A stretch of DNA of 64,000 bases. It comes from Roseiarcus sp963748545 (GTDB lineage Bacteria > Pseudomonadota > Alphaproteobacteria > Rhizobiales > Beijerinckiaceae). Positions 7,053 through 16,990 of this stretch are shown piece by piece. The notes under the pieces were generated by a model. It was not told where the DNA came from, searched no databases, and saw nothing but the letters and a program-made list of their open reading frames with translations. Position 1 is the first letter of the stretch. Each line of letters begins with the position of its first letter. The stretch lies in assembly GCA_963748545.1 (NCBI GenBank), contig CAVVJO010000041.1, forward strand, positions 1 through 64,000. The letters run 5' to 3'. The translations under genes and the position numbers were made by a program.

Positions 7053-8735
7053 TTAGTCCTCAGTGATGCGCTCGGGCTCCTGCGGAATGGGGTTCCGCTT
7101 GGGCACTGGACGCAGGAGGAAACTTGGCACGTGGTCGCCGAGGCCAATCACCGGCGCGTCGTCGTCGCGATGCGCCCGCTCGCGGCGGGGTGGAGCGCCT
7201 GAAGAATGGCGCGCCGCCCGATCGCGGAAGCGCTCCTGCTCCGCCGCGACGCGCTCTAGCGGCTGGCGTTCAGCGCGTTGTCGGCGCTTATCGGGGTTCG
7301 GGTCGCCGGCGCGCGGCAGCGAGGGCGAGATGCGCTCCTCAGCGGGGCGCTCATGGCGATGCGGGCGGGGCTCGACGCTGCGATAGTCGGGTTGCTCTGT
7401 CCCCGCCGGAACGCCATCCTGGGGCGGTCGTTCGGCGCGGTGTCGTCGCGAGGGGGGGCCGCGTTCGCCGGAGCGGTCTGAACGGTCAGGCCGGGCCTCG
7501 CGCGGCGCTCGGTCCTCGCCGCGCCGGGCATAACGTTCTCCACGATCGCCGCGGTTTCCGCGCCGATCGTGAGGGCGTCCTGCGGCGATGTCCTCCTCCT
7601 CGGGAGGCATCTCGGCGCCTTCCTGCCAGTCGATCTTGCGGGCGATCAGTTTCTCGATTTCGGCGATCGACCGAGAATCGCCGCGGGTGACGATGGTCAG
7701 CGCCTGACCAGTTTTGCCCGCCCGGCCCGTGCGGCCGATGCGATGGACGTAGTCTTCCGAATGGTGTGGCGCGTCGTAATTGATGACATGGCTCACGTCG
7801 GGAATGTCGAGGCCGCGCGCCGCGACGTCGGAGCAGATGAGGAGTTGGACCTGTCCGCCGCGGAAAGCATCGAGCGCCGTCATGCGCGCTCGCTGGTCAA
7901 GGTCGCCATGAAGCGCATCAACCGAGAAGCCGTGCTTCTGGAGTGAACGGAAGACCACCTGCACGTCGCGCTTGCGATTGCAGAAGATGAGGGCATTCTT
8001 GAAATTGTCCGCCCCGCTGATAATGCGACGAAGAGTCGCGCGCTTGTCGTGCGGCGCCCCGCCCGACGGCACCAGGGTCTGGGTGATGTTCTCGGCCGTG
8101 GTCGCCGCCCGGGAGACTTCGATGCGCTCCGGATTGTGCAAAAACTGTTCGGTAAGGCGGGTAATCTCCGGCGGCATAGTCGCGGAGAAGAACAGCGTCT
8201 GGCGGGTGAACGGCACGAGCTTGCAGATGCGCTCGATGTCCGGGATGAAGCCCATATCGAGCATCCGGTCGGCCTCGTCGATCACCAGAATTTCGATCCC
8301 GGTAAGCAGAAGACCGCCACGCTCGGTCAGGTCGAGAAGGCGCCCAGGAGTGGCGATCACCACGTCCGCCCCACGGTCGATTTTCGTCTTCTGATCGCCG
8401 TCAGACACGCCGCCGATCAGGAGCGCGACGGAGAGTTTGTGATTGACGCCGTACTTGACGAAGGCTTCCTCGACCTGAGCGGCGAGTTCGCGCGTCGGCT
8501 CCAGAATGAGCGTCCGCGGCATCCGCGCCTTCGCACGACCGCGCTCGAGCAGCGACAGCATCGGAAGAGTAAAAGCGGCGGTCTTGCCAGTCCCGGTCTG
8601 GGCGATGCCCAGAACGTCGCGCCCCTGGAGCGCGTAGGGAATAGCCTGCGCCTGAATCGGCGTGGGCGTGTCGTAGCCTGCCGCTTGGACGGCATTGAGC
8701 ACTTTTTCGCTCAGGCCGAGTTCATTAAAGTTCAT
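7053..8735 (-). CDS. DEAD-box ATP-dependent RNA helicase (RhlE-like)
   Basis: A 560-aa helicase that unwinds RNA, probably in ribosome assembly or RNA turnover. Motifs occur in order: Q motif (F...G...PTPIQAQAIP), Walker A AQTGTGKT at residues 45-52, PTRELA, ATPGRLLD, DEAD in VIDEADRMLDMGF, SAT in FFSATMPPE, then the second domain with ICSDVAARGLDIPDV and HRIGRTGRAG. From about residue 380 a long Arg/Asp/Glu/Pro-rich, probably disordered tail follows, typical of RhlE proteins and likely to bind RNA. The ATG at 8735 (MNFNELGLSEK) is chosen over an upstream in-frame codon at 8747 because the family starts there. Confidence 0.93.
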   Translation of the reverse strand: MNFNELGLSEKVLNAVQAAGYDTPTPIQAQAIPYALQGRDVLGIAQTGTGKTAAFTLPMLSLLERGRAKARMPRTLILEPTRELAAQVEEAFVKYGVNHKLSVALLIGGVSDGDQKTKIDRGADVVIATPGRLLDLTERGGLLLTGIEILVIDEADRMLDMGFIPDIERICKLVPFTRQTLFFSATMPPEITRLTEQFLHNPERIEVSRAATTAENITQTLVPSGGAPHDKRATLRRIISGADNFKNALIFCNRKRDVQVVFRSLQKHGFSVDALHGDLDQRARMTALDAFRGGQVQLLICSDVAARGLDIPDVSHVINYDAPHHSEDYVHRIGRTGRAGKTGQALTIVTRGDSRSIAEIEKLIARKIDWQEGAEMPPEEEDIAAGRPHDRRGNRGDRGERYARRGEDRAPREARPDRSDRSGERGPPSRRHRAERPPQDGVPAGTEQPDYRSVEPRPHRHERPAEERISPSLPRAGDPNPDKRRQRAERQPLERVAAEQERFRDRAARHSSGAPPRRERAHRDDDAPVIGLGDHVPSFLLRPVPKRNPIPQEPERITED

Positions 8736-9037
8736 TGGATCTCGCATCGCGCGGACATTCTACGTCGTCCGCGCCGGGGGGTGGAGGCTTCAGGGGGCCA
8801 TGCGAACGGTCGCGGGGCCGTGGCGCAAAGTCTTTAACTCGCCATGCGTGGGCGCGAAGCGCGTCGCCAACGCCGTGCCTGAGCCTTGCTTCGCTCTCGG
8901 CGCTTTTCACATAGTCGAAATCCCCCAAATGTCAATAAAAGCCGGTTTGATACTTTGCGCCGCGGCTTGATGCCGCTTTGCGTGAGGGCGGCGGGCGTGC
9001 AACAGTCCTGCCGCCCCCGACGCAGGAGCGAAAATCG
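8736..9037. other. Divergent intergenic region between the helicase and the N-ATPase operon
   Basis: About 300 bases without a supported gene. It must hold the promoters of both transcripts. The segment 8910-8965 is locally AT-richer, but no promoter pair fits well enough to assign. A CAGGAG ribosome-binding site lies just before atpD. Confidence 0.6.
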
Positions 9038-10470
<1,433 letters not shown>

Positions 10471-10474
<4 letters not shown>

Positions 10475-10929
10475 GCGGAGCGCTGCGCCTCACCATCGTC
10501 ACGCCCGCGGCGATCCTGATCGACGCCGATGACGTCCGATCGCTCCGCGCCGAGGACGAGAGCGGCGCCTTCGGGGTGTTGCCCGGCCACGCCGACCTCC
10601 TGACCGTCCTGCCGCCTTCCGTCGTCCGCTGGACCCTCACCGGAAGACCGACCCGCTATTGCGCGTTAAGCGGCGGCGTACTGACGGTTACTGGGGGCGA
10701 CCGCGTCGCGATCGCTTGCCGGCGCGCGACGATCAGCGATGATCTGGAGACGCTCGATGCCGATGTCGCAGCGGAGCGTGCAGCCGAGATCGACGCAGAC
10801 CGTCGCGCGAAGGTCGAGCAAACGCAACTGCACGCCCGCGCGGTCCGCCAGCTCATGCGCTACCTGCACGGCGACGGTCGTGCGCAGGGCGACGGCAACC
10901 CGCCCTTCACCGCCGAACCCACGCCATGA
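10471..10929 (+). CDS. atpC: N-ATPase subunit epsilon
   Basis: Central-stalk subunit, 152 aa. The N-terminal beta-sandwich is recognisable by RLTIVTPAAILIDADDVRSLRAED followed by GAFGVLPGHADLLTVL, the best-conserved motif of epsilon subunits. A C-terminal helical region with a short charged tail follows. In F-type enzymes epsilon couples beta and gamma to the c-ring and can inhibit hydrolysis. It overlaps atpD at the 5' end and atpQ at the 3' end by four bases each, so translation of the cluster is probably coupled. Confidence 0.92.
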
Positions 10930-11213
10930 TCTCGCCCCTCGATCCGCGAAACGGCAAGCTGCAGGACGCCGCCCGGACCGCGGCGGAGCGCGACCGCGCC
11001 TTTCGCGTGGACCGGGAGCCGACGATCGCCACCCGCCTCGGTCAGATCGGTGTGCTCGGCTGGGCGATCGTCGCGCCGATCCTGCTCGGCGTGGTCGCCG
11101 GGCGTTGGCTCGACGGGGCATTCAAGACGGGGATCTTTTTCACTGCGCCGCTGATCATGCTCGGCGCCGCGGCGGGGATGTGGACGGCGTGGCGATGGAT
11201 GCATCGGCAATGA
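10926..11213 (+). CDS. atpQ: N-ATPase accessory membrane subunit AtpQ
   Basis: A 95-aa AtpI/AtpZ-like protein with a charged N-terminal third and two predicted transmembrane helices (about 40-58 and 69-90; IGVLGWAIVAPILLGVVAG and FFTAPLIMLGAAAGMWTA). AtpQ lies between atpC and atpR in N-ATPase operons. Members of the AtpI family are thought to help c-ring assembly or magnesium handling; the specific job of AtpQ is not established. The assignment rests on position, length and topology more than on motifs. It overlaps atpC and atpR by four bases. Confidence 0.85.
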   Translation: MISPLDPRNGKLQDAARTAAERDRAFRVDREPTIATRLGQIGVLGWAIVAPILLGVVAGRWLDGAFKTGIFFTAPLIMLGAAAGMWTAWRWMHRQ

Positions 11214-11473
11214 CGTCCGCCCTCCTCATCGGCGCCTTCGCCCTCGGCGCGGCTCTGGGAGCGGCGCATTTTCTCTCCCTGCGGTGGACTGTCGCGCTGA
11301 TGCGCGAAAGCCGGACTGCGCTTGGGCTCGCGATCCAGGGGGGCCGTTTCGTGTTGCTGGCTCTTGCCCTCGTCATGACCGCAAGGCAGGGGGCGAATAC
11401 CTTCCTCGCCGCGGCGGCCGGGGTGCTGGTCGTGCGCCTGATACTGATGAGCCACTACCGGAGGCTCGGGTGA
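11210..11473 (+). CDS. atpR: N-ATPase accessory membrane subunit AtpR
   Basis: An 87-aa protein with three predicted membrane helices (about 5-25, 38-57 and 61-80). AtpR is the second N-ATPase-specific small membrane protein. Its helices carry conserved polar or charged residues proposed to help load ions into the rotor; here R25, R36 and R46 are near or within helices. The start at 11210 gives an ATGA overlap with atpQ; an in-frame ATG at 11195 would add five residues. The stop overlaps the GTG start of atpB. Confidence 0.85.
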   Translation: MTSALLIGAFALGAALGAAHFLSLRWTVALMRESRTALGLAIQGGRFVLLALALVMTARQGANTFLAAAAGVLVVRLILMSHYRRLG

Positions 11474-12159
11474 AGTCCCCCCTCACGCTCGAGCCCCTGT
11501 TTCATTTCGGCTCCGTCGAGATCACTGAGCCAGTGGTCGTCTCCTGGGCGATTATCGTTGTCCTCGGCCTTGGGTCGGGGCTGGCGACCTGGCGGCTCAC
11601 GCTCATCCCGTCCAAAGGACAGACCCTGCTTGAACTCGTTGTCGCGACCATCGACAGCCAGATCCGGGACTCGATGCAGACCGATCCGGCGCCGTTCCGA
11701 GCGCTGATCGGCTCGATCTTCCTGTTCACGCTCGCCTCGAACTGGTCGTCGCTCCTCCCTGGCGTCGAGCCCCCGACCGCGCATATCGAGACTGACGCCG
11801 CGATGGCGCTGATCATCTTCGTCGCGACCATAGGCTGGGGCGTTCGCACGCGGGGTTTGAGCGGATATCTGGCGACCTACGCCGAGCCGACCTGGGTCAT
11901 GATCCCGCTCAACATCGTCGAGCAATTCACCCGCACGTTCTCCCTGATCGTGCGACTGTTCGGCAATGTGATGAGCGGCGTGTTCATCATCGGCATCATC
12001 CTCACCCTCGCGGGTCTCCTCGTGCCCATTCCCCTGATGGCGCTCGACCTGCTCACCGGCGCCGTGCAGGCCTACATTTTTGCGGTCCTTGCGACAGTAT
12101 TCATCGGCGCCGCGGTCGGCGAGCGCCGCAAGGCAGCTTCCTCGGAGTCGAAGCCGTGA
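11470..12159 (+). CDS. atpB: N-ATPase subunit a
   Basis: Stator membrane subunit forming the ion half-channels against the c-ring, 229 aa. Several membrane helices are visible, with conserved patches GSIFLFTLASNWSSLLPG and, in the key helix, SLIVRLFGNVMSG. The Arg in that motif (about R162) is the essential residue facing the c-ring carboxylate. GTG at 11470 overlaps the atpR stop (GTGA). Subunit a of N-ATPases is shorter than in typical synthases, consistent with this length. The stop overlaps atpE. Confidence 0.93.
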   Translation: MKSPLTLEPLFHFGSVEITEPVVVSWAIIVVLGLGSGLATWRLTLIPSKGQTLLELVVATIDSQIRDSMQTDPAPFRALIGSIFLFTLASNWSSLLPGVEPPTAHIETDAAMALIIFVATIGWGVRTRGLSGYLATYAEPTWVMIPLNIVEQFTRTFSLIVRLFGNVMSGVFIIGIILTLAGLLVPIPLMALDLLTGAVQAYIFAVLATVFIGAAVGERRKAASSESKP

Positions 12160-12404
12160 ATGATCTCGTTCAAGCCGTCAGCATCTTCTCGGCCGCGCTC
12201 GCCGTGGGGCTCGGCGCGATCGGTCCAGGAATAGGCGAGGGCATGGCGGTCGCCTCGGCGATGGAGGCGATCGCGCGCCAGCCCGAAGCCTCCGGCACCA
12301 TCTCGCGCACCCTCTTCGTCGGCCTCGCCATGATCGAGACGATGGCGATCTATTGTCTTGTCGTCGCCCTTTTGGTGCTGTTCGCCAACCCGTTCGTCAA
12401 ATAG
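12156..12404 (+). CDS. atpE: N-ATPase rotor subunit c
   Basis: An 82-aa hairpin of two membrane helices that assembles into the rotor ring. The ion-binding carboxylate is E61 in IETMAIY, and helix 1 carries a second one, E28 in GPGIGEGMA. T62 and Y66 align with S66 and Y70 of sodium-binding c-subunits. This double-carboxylate pattern is characteristic of N-ATPases. The family was predicted to move Na+, whereas structural work on a Burkholderia N-type ring indicated H+ and 17 subunits, so coupling ion is left open. The polar loop ARQPEA is intact. GTG start overlaps atpB. Confidence 0.95.
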   Translation: MNDLVQAVSIFSAALAVGLGAIGPGIGEGMAVASAMEAIARQPEASGTISRTLFVGLAMIETMAIYCLVVALLVLFANPFVK

Positions 12405-12414
12405 GCCGCGCGCG

Positions 12415-13161
12415 ATGCGGATCGACTGGTGGACACTCGGGCTGCAGACCGTCAACGTCCTCATCCTCGTCGCCATACTCGCCCGTTTCCTGTTCCGCCC
12501 GGTGATCGCGATCATCGAGGAACGGCGGGCGGCTGCGGCCAAACTCTTGAGCGAAGCCGAAGCGGAGAGAGCCAAGGCGATCGCGGCGCGTAAGGCCGCT
12601 GAGACCGAGAGCGCCAAGATCGCCGCCGGCCGGGACGCCGTGATGCGTCAAGCGGCCGAGGAGGCCAACGCCCAGCGCGAGAAGGCCCTAGCCGCCGCCA
12701 AGGAGGCCGCGGACCAGGTGCGCTCCGCGGCCGAGACAGAAATGTGCCGGGCCCGCGCCGCCGGAGAGTCCATGGCCTCCGACCGCGCAGCGCGGCTCGC
12801 GGTCGACGTCGCACGCAAACTCGTCGAACGGCTGCCGGACGCCGCGCGCGTGGACGGCTTCATCGACGGCCTCGCGGAGGCGCTGGCCTCGCTGCCCGAG
12901 GCGAGCCGCGACGGCTTCGGCGCCAGCAGTCCGGCACAACTGACCGCCCCTCGAACGCTGACGCCGGCGGAGACGCAAAGCTGCCGCGAAGCCTTTGCCC
13001 GCGCGCTCGGGCGGCCAGTCGATTTCGCCGTCGTCGTCGACCCCGCGGTGATCGCGGGCCTTGAGATCGAGACGGCGCATGCGGTCGTGCGCAATTGCTT
13101 TCGCGAAGACCTCAAACGCATCGTCGAGGAGTTGACCCGGCATGACGGCGTCCACGGTTGA
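12415..13161 (+). CDS. atpF: N-ATPase subunit b with fused delta-like domain
   Basis: A 248-aa peripheral-stalk subunit. One N-terminal membrane helix (about 8-28, LQTVNVLILVAILARFLF) is followed by RPVIAIIEERR and a long Ala/Glu/Lys-rich coiled coil to about residue 150. The remaining about 95 residues (LTPAETQSCREAFARALGRPVDFAVVVDPAVIAGLEI) resemble the C-terminal domain of subunit delta, which has no separate gene in N-ATPase operons. The start ATG at 12415 follows atpE by ten bases. The 3' end overlaps atpA by 20 bases. Confidence 0.92.
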   Translation: MRIDWWTLGLQTVNVLILVAILARFLFRPVIAIIEERRAAAAKLLSEAEAERAKAIAARKAAETESAKIAAGRDAVMRQAAEEANAQREKALAAAKEAADQVRSAAETEMCRARAAGESMASDRAARLAVDVARKLVERLPDAARVDGFIDGLAEALASLPEASRDGFGASSPAQLTAPRTLTPAETQSCREAFARALGRPVDFAVVVDPAVIAGLEIETAHAVVRNCFREDLKRIVEELTRHDGVHG

Positions 13162-14662
13162 CGACGAGCGCTGGCTCGCGAAAGAACGCGAGGCGCTCTC
13201 CCGGGTCGACCTCAAGGCCGATGCACAATCGGTCGGACGGGTGGAAGAGATCGCCGATGGCGTCGCGCGCGTTTCGGGACTTCCCGAGGCCAGGCTCGGC
13301 GAGCTTTTGCGCTTCGAAGGTGGCCGAATGGGCTATGCGCTGTCGCTGGACCGGGACACGATCAACGCCGCGATTTTTGACGAGGCCGAGGCGATCAGCG
13401 TAGGCACGCTGGTCGCGGCAACGGGAGAGGTGGCGCGCGTGCCCGTCGGCCCGGGCCTGCTCGGGCGTGTCGTCGATCCGCTCGGCCGGCCGCTCGACCG
13501 GGACGAGCCGATCGCAGCCGAGGCGTTCTTGCCCGTTGAACGCCCGGCGCCGGCGATCATCGATCGCGCGCTGGTCGAACAGCCGGTGGCCACTGGAGTT
13601 CTTGTTGTCGACGCCCTATTTGCGCTCGGCCGCGGCCAGCGAGAGCTGATCATCGGCGATCGCGCTACCGGCAAGACGGCGATCGCGGTGGACGCCATCA
13701 TCAACCAAAAGCGCTCCGACATGGTCTGCGTCTATGTGGCGGTCGGCCAGCGGTCGACGGCGGTCGAGCGCGTCGTTGAGGCGGTGAAGGCGATGGGCGC
13801 GCCGGAGCGCTGCGTCTTCGTTGTTGCCTCGGCCGCCTCTTCGGCGGCGCTGCAGTGGATCGCGCCTTTCTCCGGCTTCACCATCGCCGAGTATTTTCGC
13901 GACAAGGGCGGGCATGCGCTCATCATTGTCGATGATCTGACCAAGCACGCGGCGACCCACCGAGAACTCGCGCTCCTGACTCACGAGCCGCCGGGACGCG
14001 AGGCCTTTCCGGGCGACATTTTTTACGTCCACGCTCGGCTTCTAGAGCGGGCGGCGAAGCTCGCTCCGGAGCTCGGCGGCGGGTCGCTGACCGCGCTGCC
14101 CATCGCCGAGACCGACGCCGGCAATCTCTCGGCCTTCATCCCGACCAACCTGATCTCGATCACCGACGGACAGATCGTGCTCGACTCCCGCCTGTTCGCC
14201 GCTAACCAGCGCCCGGCGGTCGACGTGGGTCTCTCCGTCAGCCGGGTCGGAGGCAAGGCGCAGGCGCAGGCGCTCCGCGCCGCCTCCGGCCGGATCCGGC
14301 TGGACTATTCGCAGTTCTTGGAGCTCGAGATGTTTACCCGCTTCGGCGGCATGACTGACAGCCGGGTTAGAGCAACCATCGCTCGGGGCGAGCGCATCCG
14401 TGCGCTCCTCGCCCAACCACGCTTCGCCACGCTCCGTCTTGTCGATCAGGTCGCGCTGCTGGCCGCACTCGCCGACGGCGTTTTCGACGCGGCTCCGGTC
14501 ACGAAGATCGCAGAGTCCCGGGCGCGGATCGCCGCTCAGCTCGAGGCGCTCGCGCCCGACGCTGTGTTCGAGGTCATGACCAAGGGGACCTGCGACGACG
14601 CGGCGCGGGCGAAGCTGGTCGCGGCCGTGCGCGCGCTCGTTACTGAAGGGGCCCTCCCATGA
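13142..14662 (+). CDS. atpA: N-ATPase subunit alpha
   Basis: Non-catalytic nucleotide-binding subunit of the F1 head, 506 aa. The P-loop GDRATGKT lies at residues 172-179, with VAVGQRSTAVERVV, the Walker B region HALIIVDDLTKHA and the alpha-specific SVSRVGGKAQ where the arginine finger resides. IPTNLISITDGQIVL is also present. The gene overlaps atpF by 20 bases and atpG by four. The sequence is complete, with no missing catalytic motif. Confidence 0.95.
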   Translation: MTASTVDDERWLAKEREALSRVDLKADAQSVGRVEEIADGVARVSGLPEARLGELLRFEGGRMGYALSLDRDTINAAIFDEAEAISVGTLVAATGEVARVPVGPGLLGRVVDPLGRPLDRDEPIAAEAFLPVERPAPAIIDRALVEQPVATGVLVVDALFALGRGQRELIIGDRATGKTAIAVDAIINQKRSDMVCVYVAVGQRSTAVERVVEAVKAMGAPERCVFVVASAASSAALQWIAPFSGFTIAEYFRDKGGHALIIVDDLTKHAATHRELALLTHEPPGREAFPGDIFYVHARLLERAAKLAPELGGGSLTALPIAETDAGNLSAFIPTNLISITDGQIVLDSRLFAANQRPAVDVGLSVSRVGGKAQAQALRAASGRIRLDYSQFLELEMFTRFGGMTDSRVRATIARGERIRALLAQPRFATLRLVDQVALLAALADGVFDAAPVTKIAESRARIAAQLEALAPDAVFEVMTKGTCDDAARAKLVAAVRALVTEGALP

Positions 14663-15520
14663 CCGAGCGGCTCAGCGACGTCATTGCTCGAATCCGCTCT
14701 GTACAGCAATTGTCCTCGGTGATTGGGGCGATGCGAGGGATTGCCGGGGCGCGAGCCCGGGAGGCGCGCACCCATGTCGTGGGCGTGCGCGCTTACGCCG
14801 CGACGGTCGGCGCGGCGATCGGCCGGGCTTTGTCGCTCGTGGACGACTTGCCCGCGAAGGAGCGCGCGGGAGGAGCCGGTCATCTCGTCATTGCAGTTTG
14901 CGCCGAGCAAGGCTTTGCCGGTCCTTTCAACCGGAGGGTCCTTGACCTCGCCGAGCGCGTGCTCAAAGCGGACGGCGACTATGAGCGCGAACTTTTTCTC
15001 ATCGGCGCGCGTGGGCTCCTGGCGGCGGCCGAACGCGGCTTGGCCGTCGGCTGGAGCCGGCCGATGATCGCGCATGTCGCCGAAGTCGGCGCGCTTGCCG
15101 ACCGGGTCACCGAACAGCTCTACACCCGCCTGGAGTCGGGGCGCGCGACCCGAGTCAACGTTGTCCATGCGACGCCGTCGCAAGGCGAAATCGAGGTTGT
15201 CGACCGCGCGCTGGCCCCCTTCGATTTCGCTCGTTTTCCGCGCGCGAAGACGATGCGGCCGCCCATCATTTCGCTGCCGCCGCAGGTCTTGCTCGATTCA
15301 GCTCGCCGAGGAATACGTGTTTGCGGAGCTGTGCGAGGCGTTGACCCTATCGCTCGCGGCCGAGAACGAGGCGCGCATGCGGGCCATGACGGCGGCCAAA
15401 AGCAACGTCGCGAAAATGCTCGACGAACTGGTCGCCCGCTCCCGCTTGCTGCGGCAGGAGGAGATCACCGACGAGATCATCGAACTTGGAGGACGAACGG
15501 CTCAGAAAAGCCGCAGGTGA
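14659..15520 (+). pseudogene. atpG: N-ATPase subunit gamma, frameshifted near the C-terminus
   Basis: Gamma is the central rotor shaft; its N- and C-terminal helices form the coiled coil inside the alpha/beta ring. The first 212 or so residues (MTERLSDVIARIRSVQQL ... ISLPPQVLLDS) are in one frame. The C-terminal helix (QLAEEYVFAELCEALTLSLAAENEARMRAM ... TDEIIE, within separate motifs) is in another. Dropping one T near 15297-15298 (GATTCAG to GATCAG) restores about 286 aa. As read, the protein would have a foreign tail to 15600 and no shaft helix, so the ATPase would not work. All eight other subunits are intact, which favours a sequence error. Confidence 0.85.
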
Positions 15521-15538
15521 GCGTCGCGCCCCGCACCG

Positions 15539-16990
15539 CTACAAGATCGCCGCCGGCTCGCGGGCCTGCGGCGTGCCGAACAGCGTGCGTAGGCTGTTGA
15601 GCAGGCGGCGCGCGGAGCGCGCGTCGGCGAGATCCGTCAGGTAATCCTCGGCCCATTTCGTGATGTCGTTGGTCTGCAGGTGAGCGACCATCGGCGCGTG
15701 ACGATCACGACGCTCCTCGAGCGGCATTTCGAGCGCGCGCTTTATCGCGCCGGCCACCGCGTCGATCTCATGCGGATTGACGAGCAAGGCCTGGTCGAGC
15801 TCGCGCGCGGCGCCGGCGAACTGGGAAAGCACCAGAACGCCAGGATCGTCGGGATCCTGCGCGGCAAGATATTCCTTGGCCACGAGATTTCATGCCGTCG
15901 CGCAGCGGCGTCACTAGGCCCACGTTCGCGGCCCTATACATCCCCGCGAGCACCGTTCGCGAGTAGGAGCGATTGACGTAGCGGATCGGCGTCCAGGCGG
16001 CGTCGCCGAATCGACCATTGACCCGACCGATGAGGCCGGTGACCTCTGCTTCGATCTCGCCGTATTCCTTCACCTCGGTTCTGCTCTTGGGGGTAATCTG
16101 GAGCAGCGTCACCTTTCCGCGCCATTCGGGATAGCTTTCTAGGAAGCGCTCAAACCCCTTGATCCGGTCAGGAATTCCCTTCGAATAGTCAAGGCGATCA
16201 ACGCCGAGCAAGAGGCGATTGCCGCCGAGGCTTTCCCGTACGAGCGACACCATTGCCGAGCGTCCCGCATTACGCGCTAGGCGCGTATAGGCCTTGGTTT
16301 CGATGCTCACCGGGAAAGTGCCGAGCCGCACCTGGCGGCCGTTCATCTCGTATGTTCCGCCGCCGCGCGCCTTTGCGCCGAGCGCCTCAAGATAGCGGGC
16401 GAAGTTGTCGCGGTCATTCGCCGTCTGAAAACCGACGATGTCGTAATCGACCAGACTGCCAAAAATGAGGTCGTGCTGCGGCAGAGTCTGGAGGATATCC
16501 GCAGGCGCGCACGGCGTGTGCAGAAAGAAGCCTATGCGGTTCTTGTGTCCCCGCGCGCGCAGCTCTCGGCCCAGCAGGAACAAATGGTAGTCATGCACCC
16601 AAACGACGTCGTCCTCTTTCACAAGCGGACTCAACTGGTCTGCGAACATGCGGTTGACGCGAATGTAGCCGGACGCATCCGCCTGCGAGTACTCCTGCAG
16701 GTCCCCGCGATAGTGCAGGATTGGCCACAGCACGCTGTTGGCGAGGCCGTTGTAATATTCCTGCACGTCGTTTTTAGAGAGGTCCATGAGGACGTAGGTA
16801 ACTTTCTTGACTTCGATCGCTTTGGGCTCGGGATTAGGCTCGTCGGAAACTTCGCCGCTCCAACCGAACCAGATGCCGTTGCGGTTCTTGAGCGCGGCCT
16901 TCACCGCCACAGCCATACCGCCAGCCGCGGGGCGCCCTTCGGATCTGGCGCCGCGACGCGATTGGACACGATGATCAAGCGCGCGCCCAT
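15539..16990 (-). pseudogene. otsA: Alpha,alpha-trehalose-phosphate synthase OtsA with two frameshifts
   Basis: OtsA joins UDP-glucose and glucose-6-phosphate to trehalose-6-phosphate. The start MGARLIIVSNRVAAPDPKG is in one frame; from GGMAVAVKAALKNRNGIWFGW the main body continues in a second (VWVHDYHLFLLG, FFLHTPCAPADILQTLP, VDRLDYSKGIPDR, NVGLVTPLRDGM). The end (LVAKEYLAAQDPDDPGVLVLS to AAIL) lies in a third. One base is missing near 16930 and one extra base occurs near 15888-15892 (ATGAAATCTC). Repairing both gives 483 aa, normal for OtsA, and all catalytic motifs are present. The start overlaps the GH15 stop by 16 bases. Sequencing error is plausible. Confidence 0.87.
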
